The notes under the pieces are model-generated. The model had not been told where the DNA came from and did not search any database. It worked only from the letters and a program-made list of their open reading frames with translations. The translations under genes were made by a program, and so were the position numbers. Positions 1 through 8,767 of a stretch of 20,507 nt of DNA are shown here, piece after piece (position 1 is the first letter of the stretch; every line of letters starts with the position of its first letter). The stretch spans positions 1 to 20,507 of the forward strand of contig PKWH01000127.1 of NCBI GenBank assembly GCA_003131985.1. Reading direction: 5' to 3'. The stretch is from Acidobacteriota bacterium. Its GTDB lineage: Bacteria > Acidobacteriota > Terriglobia > Acidiferrales > UBA7541.

Positions 1-437
1 GGATCAGCCGAGTTGAGAACCTGACCGATGAGTACGGCCCTTTCCTTGTCCATCTGCGGCTCAATTCGTACGTCGATGCGGTAGTTGTCAGTGCCGTAAA
101 GCAATTGCCTTGAGGCGCTTCCGGCTGCTGATCGCACCCCGGTCGGCAGTGGGCTGCGGAAGCTATCGAATAGCAACGCTGCGATTCCAGATTTCCCTCC
201 GCGAGTTCGGTGCGATCGCTGGTTCGCAAATATTGCGTTCACCGTGCGAACAGCACACTCGACCGGTTCGTACGCTGACTCGCGTTGCGCAACTTGATGC
301 AAACGCTGCCACATACTCAACTCCCTCAAGCACTCCGCACAACCTGCATTCAAGTGGCTTTGCATCTTTCCCTTTTCATCCTCGCGAATAACGTTTCGTG
401 CGAAATCGACCCACTTATCGAGCGAATAGTGTCGCAT
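1..437 (-). CDS. Zinc-finger anti-sigma-like protein (partial, C-terminus beyond the window)
   Basis: Reading the minus strand from the ATG at 437 gives 145 uninterrupted codons to the window edge, so only the N-terminal part is seen. The product starts MRHYSLDKWVDFARNVIRED and carries a putative zinc site H28-x4-C33-x2-C36, close to the Hx3Cx2C motif of zinc-binding anti-sigma domains but one residue longer. Residues around 105-145 (SRQLLYGTDNYRIDVRIEP) look like a folded domain rather than a shadow frame. No membrane segment is visible in the part present. A G-rich stretch, a possible weak ribosome site, lies just upstream of the ATG. It is the third gene after the ECF sigma factor and the CHAT gene, the usual place for an anti-sigma or co-regulator. 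The acidobacterial resemblance is from memory. The protein is probably real; an anti-sigma role is inference, and it could instead be a sensor or substrate of the CHAT protein. Confidence 0.8.
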   Translation of the reverse strand, partial: MRHYSLDKWVDFARNVIREDEKGKMQSHLNAGCAECLRELSMWQRLHQVAQRESAYEPVECAVRTVNAIFANQRSHRTRGGKSGIAALLFDSFRSPLPTGVRSAAGSASRQLLYGTDNYRIDVRIEPQMDKERAVLIGQVLNSAD

Positions 438-560
438 CCCGTCCCCCCCGATTTGAGCTACTGACCTGCCGTGTAGAGACCCGGCGCCTACTTCCACCAC
501 AACTCATAAGGGTGGGCGCCTGTTCAAAAAATATAGGGGTGTAAAAAAATAATGCGGAGG
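438..560. other. Intergenic spacer with A/T-rich tract and imperfect hairpin
   Basis: These 123 bases lie between the CHAT gene stop and the zinc-finger gene start. Bases about 522-553 are A/T-rich with two A runs on the plus strand (T runs on the transcribed sense). Bases 483-520 can form an imperfect hairpin: 494-498 (CCACC) pairs with 511-515 (GGTGG) and 483-487 (GGCGC) pairs with 516-520 (GCGCC), with a 5-base bulge on one side. No T run follows the hairpin in the direction of transcription, so it is not a classic intrinsic terminator. It may set the relative expression of the two genes. I see no convincing promoter. Confidence 0.35.
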
Positions 561-3431
561 TCAGACCGGGGAAATCTTGCCAGTTAGTGCAAAAGGGGCC
601 CAGTGGTAGGGGTGCGGATAGCGTTCGCGCAATTCCATCATGGCACCCCGCATGGCGGACGGCTTTCCATCGCCATCCTGGAAGCGCCGGTAGAAACATG
701 TCATAAAATCCGTCGCGCTCTGGTCGTGGACGTCCCACAGGCTCAACAGCAGGGAGTGCGCTCCTGCATAAAGAAGCCCGCGGACCAAGCCGAGCAATTC
801 ATCGCCCGGGGTGACCACGTTCATCCCGGTGGCACAACCGCTCAGCGTCACCAGTTCAGCGTTCAACTTGAGCTGATAAAGATCGTAAAGATTCAGATAA
901 GCGTCGCCCAAGCGAATGCCGGAGAACATTGGGTTATCCTGACGAAATCTGCCATGCGTGGCGATATGAATTACCCGGCTCTTCAGCCCTTTCTCCCGCA
1001 AGGCTTGCTCGTTGGCGGCAGTTCCTACGATCAATTCTGCTTTGGGCAATATCTTCGCCACGGCGCGAACTTCTTCCAGGATAAGCGGAGCCTGGATGTC
1101 AGGCACTCCCAGGACGAGAGACGGGCCGGTAGTGTACGCGGGTTTTTCCTGGCAGTGAGCAAAAACACTGGCGCTAGGCGCATAGGAAATTGTGAAGGTA
1201 TCGATTAGGTAGCCCGTGTCGTCCAACAAAGCGTGAAACGGAAGATAATGCAGTACACCGTGCGGCACGATAACTAAGTGTCCCGCGGGCAGGTAAGGTC
1301 GAACCGGCGCCAATATTTCTTCGTAAAGCTGGCGCAAGTGCGCTTGCACCACGCTGAGCATGGATTTCTCAAACGTCTTCGTGTATTCCGCGCCCAGTTT
1401 GAATTTCGAAATCTGGAAATGCAGCATCCGTAGCAGGTTGACGACACGCGACACGGGCGTAACCGGGACGATTTTCAGCTCTTCGCGCGTCACCACCGCG
1501 GCGATGAATTGATCCTTCAGGCTGAAATATTCCACCAGTGCAGCTTCTTGAGGTAAGCACGCACGAATGTCTTTCAGCGAACTTATCGCCGGGCCGCGGC
1601 TTCCCTTTTCTTCCGACTGAGGCAATTCGCGCAACACGTGCAACAATTCGTTTTCATGCGCCAGAGCCTCCTTCTGCAGCTTCTCGATTCGAGCAGGTGA
1701 TGGCGCTTCCGCGCGCAATTGTTCCACTTCAATGCGGCGGTAATACCAGTTCAGTTCCTCGCGCATCTCCCGGATGTGCCGCACGAGTTCGCTCTGACCC
1801 GAATCCGAAGGCCGAGCCGATGGTCCCGAACGTTTCAGAAGTTCCGCCAGGCTCCGCGATTTCGCCATCTCGATGTAACCGAAAGACTCTTCCGCAGCAT
1901 TTGGTCTTTCCGCACGGATCAGGCAAATCTCCACCAGGCTCTCGTAAACCTCTAGGCGATTCTTCATGAACGCGATCTTTAATTCTTCGCCTCGCAGGCT
2001 GCTCCGAAGAGTCTCGAGAAATTCCCGCGCCTTTTGGAATGAATCGTATGCGCCCGGAAGATCGTCGGAAGCCTGTTGAATTTGGCCCTTCAGAAAATGC
2101 GCCTGATAGTGAAGTACGGGAGCCTCCAAATGCGCGAGCCGCTCAATCGCCCGGGAGGATTCCTCTTGCGCTGCCGCCAATTCGCCGGCTCGCACAGACA
2201 ACCGCGCGAAGAGCAAGTGACAAAGCACCGCCTTACTCGGTAGGAAGGAGTCGTCGAAAAACTTGGCCGCGCCGGTACAAAGCCGTCGAGATTCAAAAAG
2301 CCTTCCCTCATTATAAAGAACCACCGCTTGGTACAAATCCATCAGCCAGGGCCACACCAGGTTTTTCTCACTCACGAATTTCGCGCGAGCTTGTGCAAAT
2401 AACTCCAGCGCGCCAAGCGCCTTTCCCAGTTGGCTCAACGCCATGGCTTCGTAAGCCAGGCATTTCGCTTCCTCGTATCCCATTCCTAATTTTTGGAATC
2501 GCAAATAGCCTTCGTGAGCGGATTCCATGGCTTCCGTGCTGAGGTTCAATTCCAGATATATTTCCGATAGATCGAGATAACAGAGCGCAAGGACGTGCGC
2601 GTCCCCATTTTTCTCGCATTCGTCCCGTGTGGCGCGCAACATCTCGATCGCCCGGCTGTATTCACCCCTCAGATAATAAAGATAGGCAATGTTGTAGTCG
2701 CTTTGCGTCACCAGCAGCGTCATGCCGTGGCTGACGCACATTTCTCGCGCGCGCTGGTAGGTCCTGAGCGCCCGGGGAAAATCATTCAGAGTAATCAGGC
2801 AGACAGCCATGTTGTACAGCGCGACCGCTAGCCCCTCGGAATCGCGAAAAGGCAGCAACATCTCGTACGCGCGTTCGTAGCAAGCTAGCCCTTCCTCGAA
2901 ACGGTCCTGGCGGTGGTAAATGTTTCCAACATTGATCTCGACATGCGCCCAGCGCTTGTCGTCGTTTAGTTGCCGAAAGATTTTCTTGGCGTCTTCCGCT
3001 GCCCCAAACGCTTCGTCGTATTTGCCCAGCAGAATGAAGGGCTGAATGGATGGAATCAGGGTGCGAGCTTCTTCCTCGGGATTGTGAATTTCCCGAAAAA
3101 TACGCAAAGCTTTGGCGTGGAATTCTAGCGCCTCTTGATTGTTTCCCAGCATATACAGAGCGTTCGCCTTGGAGCGCAAGCTTCGGCCTAGCGCCTCTTT
3201 ACTCTGCAAGCGGCGCGCGATGGCCACACTGGCTTCTGCAAGAGCAAGGGCTTCGCGAGCGTTTTCGCGTAATTTGCTCCGCACCACTTCATTGAGTTGT
3301 CGGACCACGCTGTCATCAAACAGTCGCCGGTTGGCGGCGAAGAATTTGTTGCGGCTGGATTCTGTCTTGAGACCTGCCAGTTCGCGGAGCGATCGCTCGG
3401 AGAGAGGCTCCTTCTTTTTGTTCCCCTTCAC
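561..3431 (-). CDS. TPR-repeat CHAT-domain protein (putative caspase-like cysteine protease)
   Basis: A 956-residue protein from a GTG at 3431. The GTG overlaps the stop of the upstream sigma gene as GTGA, which is why this start is chosen over the longer open frame reaching 3545. Residues about 20-510 are helical TPR-type repeats at roughly 40-residue spacing. A helical linker follows, then a CHAT domain from about 619 to the end. The presumed catalytic dyad is intact: His in HIATHG (about residue 826) and Cys in LSGCATG (about 866). The motif PHGVLHYLPFHAL at about 723-735 is typical of CHAT. There is no signal peptide or membrane span, so it is likely cytosolic. CHAT proteins are separase/caspase-like proteases, and the TPR region normally receives a partner or signal. 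Operon position links it to the sigma factor and the downstream zinc-finger protein. The substrate is unknown. Confidence 0.92.
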   Translation of the reverse strand: MKGNKKKEPLSERSLRELAGLKTESSRNKFFAANRRLFDDSVVRQLNEVVRSKLRENAREALALAEASVAIARRLQSKEALGRSLRSKANALYMLGNNQEALEFHAKALRIFREIHNPEEEARTLIPSIQPFILLGKYDEAFGAAEDAKKIFRQLNDDKRWAHVEINVGNIYHRQDRFEEGLACYERAYEMLLPFRDSEGLAVALYNMAVCLITLNDFPRALRTYQRAREMCVSHGMTLLVTQSDYNIAYLYYLRGEYSRAIEMLRATRDECEKNGDAHVLALCYLDLSEIYLELNLSTEAMESAHEGYLRFQKLGMGYEEAKCLAYEAMALSQLGKALGALELFAQARAKFVSEKNLVWPWLMDLYQAVVLYNEGRLFESRRLCTGAAKFFDDSFLPSKAVLCHLLFARLSVRAGELAAAQEESSRAIERLAHLEAPVLHYQAHFLKGQIQQASDDLPGAYDSFQKAREFLETLRSSLRGEELKIAFMKNRLEVYESLVEICLIRAERPNAAEESFGYIEMAKSRSLAELLKRSGPSARPSDSGQSELVRHIREMREELNWYYRRIEVEQLRAEAPSPARIEKLQKEALAHENELLHVLRELPQSEEKGSRGPAISSLKDIRACLPQEAALVEYFSLKDQFIAAVVTREELKIVPVTPVSRVVNLLRMLHFQISKFKLGAEYTKTFEKSMLSVVQAHLRQLYEEILAPVRPYLPAGHLVIVPHGVLHYLPFHALLDDTGYLIDTFTISYAPSASVFAHCQEKPAYTTGPSLVLGVPDIQAPLILEEVRAVAKILPKAELIVGTAANEQALREKGLKSRVIHIATHGRFRQDNPMFSGIRLGDAYLNLYDLYQLKLNAELVTLSGCATGMNVVTPGDELLGLVRGLLYAGAHSLLLSLWDVHDQSATDFMTCFYRRFQDGDGKPSAMRGAMMELRERYPHPYHWAPFALTGKISPV

Positions 3432-4039
3432 GAGAAGCCTGCTTCCAGCAAGCTCTTGCGCAGTCGTTCCAGGCAGCGCTGCCGGATGAAACCGATGGAT
3501 CCCACGGCAATTCCCAGCGTCTTGGCGATCTCCTGATACGGGCAAGCCGGCTCGTCGTAAAAAAGCATATGCACCAGTTGACGACAGCGTGGCGATAGCT
3601 CAGACATGGCCTGCCGCAGACTTTGCTCCTCTTCTGCCTCCCGCAGAATTTCCTCCGCACGGGCTGGTGTGCTCTGCTCGAATTGTTTGGCATCCGGGTC
3701 TGAAACTTCCGTACGGCGTTCCTGTTGTCTCCTATGAAAACATTTGTGTGCAGTAATCTGCATGATCCATTTCGGCAAAGCTTTCACTTCTCGTAGCTTG
3801 GGAAGCTCGGACAATAAATCCAGACAAACTGCCTGAAAAATGTCCGTTGAGTCGTCCGCAGAGAAACCGTACTTCAAGGGAATCGAAAAAATGAGGTTCT
3901 TATATCTGAAAATCAAAGCGCACCAAGCCTCTTCGCGCCCTCGGAGGCATTCCCGAACCAACCGCGTGTCTGGCCACGCCGAACGCAACTCATCAAGCGG
4001 CTCGGTTTTGCGCGGGGCGGTGCGGCTCGCGTTCGCCAT
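3428..4039 (-). CDS. ECF-type RNA polymerase sigma-70 family factor
   Basis: A 203-residue protein with the two-domain layout of extracytoplasmic-function sigma factors. Sigma region 2 lies at about 24-108 (with DSTDIFQAVCLDL and the WIMQITAHKCF helix). A charged linker follows, then region 4 at about 140-200 with a helix-turn-helix (YQEIAKTLGIAVGSIGF). No region 1.1 or 3 is visible. Its ATG immediately follows the TAA of the substrate-binding protein gene (TAAATG), and its TGA overlaps the GTG of the CHAT gene, so translation is probably coupled on both sides. This suggests co-regulation with the ABC importer and the CHAT protein. The zinc-finger protein two genes downstream is a candidate anti-sigma factor. 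The exact ECF group cannot be fixed by eye. I could not identify a target promoter in the window. Confidence 0.9.
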   Translation of the reverse strand: MANASRTAPRKTEPLDELRSAWPDTRLVRECLRGREEAWCALIFRYKNLIFSIPLKYGFSADDSTDIFQAVCLDLLSELPKLREVKALPKWIMQITAHKCFHRRQQERRTEVSDPDAKQFEQSTPARAEEILREAEEEQSLRQAMSELSPRCRQLVHMLFYDEPACPYQEIAKTLGIAVGSIGFIRQRCLERLRKSLLEAGFS

Positions 4040-5785
4040 TTATTGGATGTAGAGCTGTTCAACATTCCACAGCGTGTAAGGGACCAAAATCGCCGGCCGG
4101 AAGTTTCGCATGCGGTTCGCTGCCCCCACCAGAATGTCAGGGCTCACCAAACAAATCACTGGAAGGTCTTCAGCCACGATTTCCTGGACGCGGTCGTATA
4201 TCCGCTTTCGCTTCGCATAGTCGAGCGTGACGAGTTGCTCCTGCATCAACTGATCCATTTCGGATTCCCATTGTGTCGCCGGCTTATCTTGATTTGGGTG
4301 CCACAGATGGGTTTCTCCGCTCGATAACCAGACGTTCATTTCTGACGTAGGATCGGCGTCGCCGCTCACCAACCCCATCACCGCTGCTTCGTAGTTATAG
4401 CTATTCTGCAGCCGGTCCACCATTGCATGGAATTCCAGCGGAACCACTTGCACCGTCATTCCCAGTTGGCTCAAATCATCCTGAATGATGGTGGCCATCT
4501 TCATGCGTTGGGCGTTCGAAGAGCTGGTCAAGATCGAGAACTCCACAGGCTCGCCGTGCGGATCCACTAGAGTGCTGCTCTTCCAGGAAAATCCCGCGGA
4601 CTGCAACAGTTGGCGCGCGTGTTCCAGAGATCGCACCGGACGGGGAATTTTATCGTCTAGCCACAGTTTGTTCCCCGGCGTTACTTGATCCCATATCGGA
4701 GTCGCCCGCCCGCTGTAAACCAGCCGAACGATTCCGTCGCGATCGATTGCCGTCGAGACCGCTTGCCGGAACCGCAGGTCTTGAAACCACGCCTGCTTTT
4801 TCGCAATTTCTGGCAGCCCTTTCGGACTCAAATCATTCAAATTGAAAAATAAGAAGTTGTATTCGAGTCCCGGCCCCAAATCATCGAGGCGGTAGCCCTT
4901 TTCCGATTGCTGTTTCTGCAACACCGCAAAGTTTTCCGCGCTGAATCGGCTGAGTACGTCCGTGTCGCCGGACTGGAAGCGGATCACCTGCGCGTCCTCG
5001 CTCGCCACGAACAGAAACACAATTTCGTTCAGATACGGCAATTGGTTCCCGGCGGTATCTGCCTTCCAGTAATACGGATTGCGCTCGAGCACCACGCGCT
5101 GGCCGGGAATGTACTCCTTCAATCGAAATGGCCCAAGACCGGCGAATTGGTTGGGCGGCACGGAAAGGCTCCATGACTGGGAGAAACTCCCGCTTTGGTA
5201 GCTGCTCTCCACAAGATGCCGCGGCAGAATCGCGACCCCATCGAACAATCGCTCGGCGGCGGCATAGGGTTGTGCCAGTTCAAAGCGGACCGTGTACGCA
5301 TCCAGCTTCACCACGACGATCGGCTTTCCGCCCACGACCAGCAAGTCGCGCTGCGAAGAATTGATTTTTTCGTCCAGGTAAACCTGAAAACTGAAGATCA
5401 CATCATCCGCGTTGAATGCTTCGCCATCGGAAAAACGCAGTCCACGACGAAGGTGCAGCGTGTATTGCCTGCCGTCGCGGGAAACGGTCCACGACTTTGC
5501 CAAAGAAGGCTCCGTCTTCAAGGATCCGCGATTGATGTGAATTAAATCGGCGGTCAGGCAGCGGATTACATCCCGGGAAGGCTCGTCAACTGCCAGAACC
5601 GGATTGAGCGTCTTGGGCTCCGAACGCAGAGCGACCACCAGTCTGCCGCCCGCGTGTCCCGGGACGCCGTCTGCGACCATTCGTTCTTCGCCTGCCTGCT
5701 GAGGCTGAGCCCGCGCGTAAGAGCAAGCACTTGCGATTGCGATCGCAACGACCAAGCATTTCGCCCAAGGATGGACTCTCCCCAT
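4040..5785 (-). CDS. ABC transporter substrate-binding protein, family 5 (peptide/nickel class)
   Basis: A 581-residue exported protein. The N-terminus has a basic start, a hydrophobic stretch (about 9-20) and a likely signal peptidase I site after ARA at 26. A Cys at 21 lies in a poor lipobox context. The family 5 signature of DppA/OppA/NikA-type binding proteins is clear at about 116-133 (LRFSDGEAFNADDVIFSF), preceded by an EPSLAKSWTVS segment and followed by typical lobe motifs such as LRFRQAVSTAIDRDGIV. The length is within the range of peptide-binding members and longer than NikA. It is the last transporter gene of the set, after both permeases, and its stop abuts the sigma factor start. 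The ligand cannot be read from sequence: peptides are most likely. Nickel is possible given the neighbouring hydrogenase genes but has no direct support. Confidence 0.93.
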   Translation of the reverse strand: MGRVHPWAKCLVVAIAIASACSYARAQPQQAGEERMVADGVPGHAGGRLVVALRSEPKTLNPVLAVDEPSRDVIRCLTADLIHINRGSLKTEPSLAKSWTVSRDGRQYTLHLRRGLRFSDGEAFNADDVIFSFQVYLDEKINSSQRDLLVVGGKPIVVVKLDAYTVRFELAQPYAAAERLFDGVAILPRHLVESSYQSGSFSQSWSLSVPPNQFAGLGPFRLKEYIPGQRVVLERNPYYWKADTAGNQLPYLNEIVFLFVASEDAQVIRFQSGDTDVLSRFSAENFAVLQKQQSEKGYRLDDLGPGLEYNFLFFNLNDLSPKGLPEIAKKQAWFQDLRFRQAVSTAIDRDGIVRLVYSGRATPIWDQVTPGNKLWLDDKIPRPVRSLEHARQLLQSAGFSWKSSTLVDPHGEPVEFSILTSSSNAQRMKMATIIQDDLSQLGMTVQVVPLEFHAMVDRLQNSYNYEAAVMGLVSGDADPTSEMNVWLSSGETHLWHPNQDKPATQWESEMDQLMQEQLVTLDYAKRKRIYDRVQEIVAEDLPVICLVSPDILVGAANRMRNFRPAILVPYTLWNVEQLYIQ

Positions 5786-5817
5786 ACCTTAACTTCTTAG
5801 CAGAGATTGAACCGCTT

Positions 5818-6885
5818 TCACAGCGTGACGGATTTGTGAAGTTCCTGCAGAGCATCGGCGGCGGTATAAAAAACCAGAAACAGGGGAATCAAGAGAAGCG
5901 CGGGCAAAAACATCCACCAGTAGGAGGAAACAACGTAGTACTGCTGAAGGGATGATAGCAGGCTGCCCCAGCTCGGCAAAGGCTCGCCAACGCCGAGACC
6001 CAGGAACGTGAGAGTCACTTCAGCGAGCACATACTGCGGAATCAGGAGCGTCATCTGCGTTAGCAGTACTCCATAAGTCTCCGGCAACACGTGCCGCCGC
6101 AGCAGGTACAAGTCCGAAGCTCCGAACCCCCGCGCCGCCACCACAAAATTGCGATGTCTTGCACTTAACACCACGCCGCGGATCAACCGCGCCGGACGAG
6201 CCCACCCGATTAGCCCCATCACCGAAACCAAAAGAAGAAACACTTCCCATTGAGAAATGTGCAGAGGCAGGGCCGCACGCACCGCAAACAAGAGATACAG
6301 CCAGGGCAATGCGAGAAACAGTTCTCCTCCGCGCATGAGTAGTTCATCAACCCAGCCGCCGTAATATCCCGCGATTCCCCCTACAATAATTCCAATCGAA
6401 AGGGAAAGAATTGCGGCAATCAGCCCGGCGAGCATAGAGATTTGGCCGCCGAAAAGGAACCGGGAGAATTGATCGCGGCCGTAAGCGTCCGAGCCCATCA
6501 GGAAAATATGACCTGGCGCCTCGACGCCGAAGAGATGCACCTCTGACGTAAACACACCGGCAATTTTGTAGGGCATGCCGCGCACGAAAAAAAGTATCGG
6601 ATAGCAATGCTCCGAATCCGACTGACTAACTAGGATGCTTTTGCCCGAATCCTCAAGATCATAAACAAACGGACGAATGTGGACATTTCCCCGGAGATCC
6701 ATGAAATGAAGAGTGGTCGGAGGCGCAAACGGCCGCTGGCGGTCCTGAACCGCAAAATTATACGGGGCAAAAAAGCCGGCAAACAAAATGAGGATCTGGA
6801 CCGACGTCAACAAAACCAGTGATCCCGCGAGTTTTTGCCGGTGTGTCAACTCCTCACTCCACTCGCATCCGTGGATCGGCCGCAA
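5818..6885 (-). CDS. ABC transporter permease, OppC/DppC type
   Basis: Inner-membrane permease of the peptide/nickel importer class, up to 355 residues. A first membrane helix (about 18-40) is followed by an unusually long extracytoplasmic insert to about residue 130. The family signature GSDAYGRDQFSR (131-142) and the remaining helices come next. The EAA coupling loop for the ATPases is at about 250-270 (AARGFGASDLYLLRRHVLPE). The open frame overlaps the upstream permease gene by 32 bases and starts with TTG at 6885. A second in-frame TTG at 6849 would nearly remove the overlap, so the start is uncertain by 12 codons. The partner permease lies immediately upstream and the binding protein follows after 32 bases. 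Confidence 0.92.
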   Translation of the reverse strand: MRPIHGCEWSEELTHRQKLAGSLVLLTSVQILILFAGFFAPYNFAVQDRQRPFAPPTTLHFMDLRGNVHIRPFVYDLEDSGKSILVSQSDSEHCYPILFFVRGMPYKIAGVFTSEVHLFGVEAPGHIFLMGSDAYGRDQFSRFLFGGQISMLAGLIAAILSLSIGIIVGGIAGYYGGWVDELLMRGGELFLALPWLYLLFAVRAALPLHISQWEVFLLLVSVMGLIGWARPARLIRGVVLSARHRNFVVAARGFGASDLYLLRRHVLPETYGVLLTQMTLLIPQYVLAEVTLTFLGLGVGEPLPSWGSLLSSLQQYYVVSSYWWMFLPALLLIPLFLVFYTAADALQELHKSVTL

Positions 6886-7816
6886 AGAGCAATAGGTCCG
6901 CGAAAAGACTTCCTAACACCAGGAAAACGGACGACAGCATCACCGTTCCAATCACTACGTAAACGTCCTTCGCCAGAATTGCATCCACTAGTAGCGGGCC
7001 GATACCTGGCCAGCTCAGGATGACTTCCACCAGCAACGAAGTGCTTAGCATCGTTGCCACGGAAAGGCCGAAAAGAGAGATCAGAGGATTCGCCGCAACC
7101 GGCAGCGCATAGCGAAACAGTACGCGCCGTTCAGTGATTCCGTGCGCCCGAGCGGCGCGGATGAATGGAGCCTCCAGCACTTCAATCATCGCCGAGCGGA
7201 CGTGCCGCAGCAGTGGCGGCAACGTGGCAATTGCCAATCCCAAAGCGGGCAGAAATAGATGCTCCGCGATGTCTTTCACTCTGTTCCACACGTTCAGGTC
7301 GCCGAACACGGCCGAAACCATTCCTCCGGTAGGAAACCATCCGGTGCGCACGGCCACCAGCAGCAGTACGAGAAACAAAACCAGGTCCGGGACCGTCAGC
7401 AGCCCCGAGGTCACCACCGCTCCGGCTCGGTCGCCCCATTTTCCGCGATACACTGCGCTCCACATCCCGAGCGGAATCGCGATCAGCCACGCCAGCAACA
7501 TTGCCGTCCCGGTCAAGAGAAGTGTATTGCGCGCTCGGACCGCGAGAAGCGGAGCCACCGGACTGTTGTAAGCGAAGGACGCCCCGAGATTTCCCTTGAG
7601 AGCGTCGTGCAGCCAATGTCCATAGCGCACTGGAAAGGACCGATCCAACCCGTATTGCGAACGCAATCCAGCTATCGTTCGCGAAGAAATCTGGGGATTC
7701 AGGCCCATCGGCGCGAAAAAATCGCCTGGCGCCAATTGCAGAATCGCAAAAGAAAAAAGCGATACTGCCGCCAGCAAAAGCGTGGCGTGGACTAGTCGTC
7801 GTGCCAAGTATTTCAT
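6854..7816 (-). CDS. ABC transporter permease, OppB/DppB type
   Basis: A 320-residue inner-membrane protein with the standard OppB start: MKYLARRL, then a hydrophobic first helix and APGDFF. The loop LRSQYGLDRSFPVRYGHWL is typical of this family. Further helices follow, with an EAA loop at about 220-240 (RAARAHGITERRVLFRYALP), the SWPGIG segment, and a C-terminal ADPRMR end that closely matches DPR-ended homologues. The length is normal for OppB/DppB/NikB. The ATG at 7816 lies 9 bases after the upstream ATPase stop. It pairs with the OppC-type permease to form the membrane channel. Confidence 0.95.
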   Translation of the reverse strand: MKYLARRLVHATLLLAAVSLFSFAILQLAPGDFFAPMGLNPQISSRTIAGLRSQYGLDRSFPVRYGHWLHDALKGNLGASFAYNSPVAPLLAVRARNTLLLTGTAMLLAWLIAIPLGMWSAVYRGKWGDRAGAVVTSGLLTVPDLVLFLVLLLVAVRTGWFPTGGMVSAVFGDLNVWNRVKDIAEHLFLPALGLAIATLPPLLRHVRSAMIEVLEAPFIRAARAHGITERRVLFRYALPVAANPLISLFGLSVATMLSTSLLVEVILSWPGIGPLLVDAILAKDVYVVIGTVMLSSVFLVLGSLFADLLLFAADPRMRVE

Positions 7817-7825
7817 CGGGTTCTC

Positions 7826-8668
7826 TTAGGCAGAGCGCTCCAATAGGATCGATTCCACCGAATGCACCGTGGCAAGAAGCTCCTTGGTGTAAGAATGTTC
7901 GGGAGAGGCAAACAGGTCATCCGTTTTCTTACGCTCCACGATCCTGCCCTCGTACATCACTGCAACTTCGTCTGCAAATTGCGAAACCAAACGCAGATCG
8001 TGTGAGATATGCAAGTAGGCAAGCGAGTGCGACACTTGCAGCTCCGCCAGCAATTCCAGAATCAGAGCTTGATTCAACGCGTCGAGCTTCGACAAGGCCT
8101 CATCGAGAATCAGCACACTCGGCCTTAGCGCCAGAGCCCTCGCGATTGCCAATCGCTGCCGTTGGCCGCCGCTGAATTCAAATGGCAGCCTCCGCTCGCA
8201 TTTCGCGTCCAACCCCACTTGCTCCATCAATTGCAGCGCGCGCGCGCGCCGCTGCAACTTCGTGCCTTCGCGCTGGATTGCAAGTGGCTCCGCAATGATT
8301 TCACACGCGCTCAATCCCGGATTCAACGCCGACGCCGGGTCCTGAAAAATCATTTGTATCCGCCGACGCATCGGGAAAAGAGCCTTTCGATCGAGCGTGA
8401 GCAAATCCTCGCCATCCAGTTCAATCTTTCCTGAGGTGGGGCGTTCGAGCAAAGCGATGCACCGCGCCAGACTCGACTTTCCAGCGCCAGACTCTCCCAC
8501 CAGCGCCAACGTCTTGCCGCGAAAGAGAGCCAGGTCCACATCCTGAAACGCATTGACGGTCAATTCCTTACGTGAAAAAGTGCGCCGCTGGACGTATTGC
8601 TTGCTCAAGCCCGTGACGCGCAATAGCGGCTCGATTCGGTTTGCCTCAGATTTCAGACCCGGTTTCAT
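7826..8668 (-). CDS. ABC transporter ATP-binding protein, OppF/DppF/NikE type
   Basis: A 280-residue cytosolic ATPase that powers the importer. It has Walker A GESGAGKSS (about 58-66), a Q-loop in MIFQDPASALNP, the ABC signature FSGGQRQR, Walker B LILDEALSKLDA and the switch His in HISHDL. The DEALS form of Walker B is typical of the OppF branch. I chose the ATG at 8668, which has GGA upstream; a GTG at 8683 would add five residues. It ends soon after SPEHSYTKELL, so the usual C-terminal oligo_HPY extension with its Cys cluster is absent, as in NikE-like members. It lies between the other ATPase gene and the permeases. Confidence 0.93.
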   Translation of the reverse strand: MKPGLKSEANRIEPLLRVTGLSKQYVQRRTFSRKELTVNAFQDVDLALFRGKTLALVGESGAGKSSLARCIALLERPTSGKIELDGEDLLTLDRKALFPMRRRIQMIFQDPASALNPGLSACEIIAEPLAIQREGTKLQRRARALQLMEQVGLDAKCERRLPFEFSGGQRQRLAIARALALRPSVLILDEALSKLDALNQALILELLAELQVSHSLAYLHISHDLRLVSQFADEVAVMYEGRIVERKKTDDLFASPEHSYTKELLATVHSVESILLERSA

Positions 8669-8733
8669 TGTTTTTCCGGTCACTCCCGCATCGCCACGTC
8701 TAAAGTCAAATGTTGAATTGTTAATTTTGGCTC

Positions 8734-8752
8734 CGAGCCTTTCGCCGGCTCG
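8734..8752. other. Intercistronic inverted repeat between the two ATPase genes
   Basis: CGAGCC at 8734-8739 and GGCTCG at 8747-8752 form a perfect 6-bp GC-rich stem with a 7-base loop. It lies in the 99-base gap between the two ATPase genes, the largest gap inside the importer operon. No T run follows on the transcribed strand, so a terminator is unlikely. It could stabilise mRNA or tune expression, or be chance in GC-rich DNA. Confidence 0.3.
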
Positions 8753-8767
8753 CGCCGCGGCAATCGC

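Noticed and set aside
110..391. Plus-strand open frame near the left edge
   Set aside because: It is antisense to the better supported zinc-finger protein and has no recognisable domain.
483..555. Intrinsic terminator between the CHAT and zinc-finger genes
   Set aside because: The T-rich tract lies before the hairpin in the direction of transcription, the wrong order for an intrinsic terminator.
603..1208. Plus-strand open frame of 201 codons
   Set aside because: It is antisense to the CHAT catalytic region, which carries the intact His and Cys motifs.
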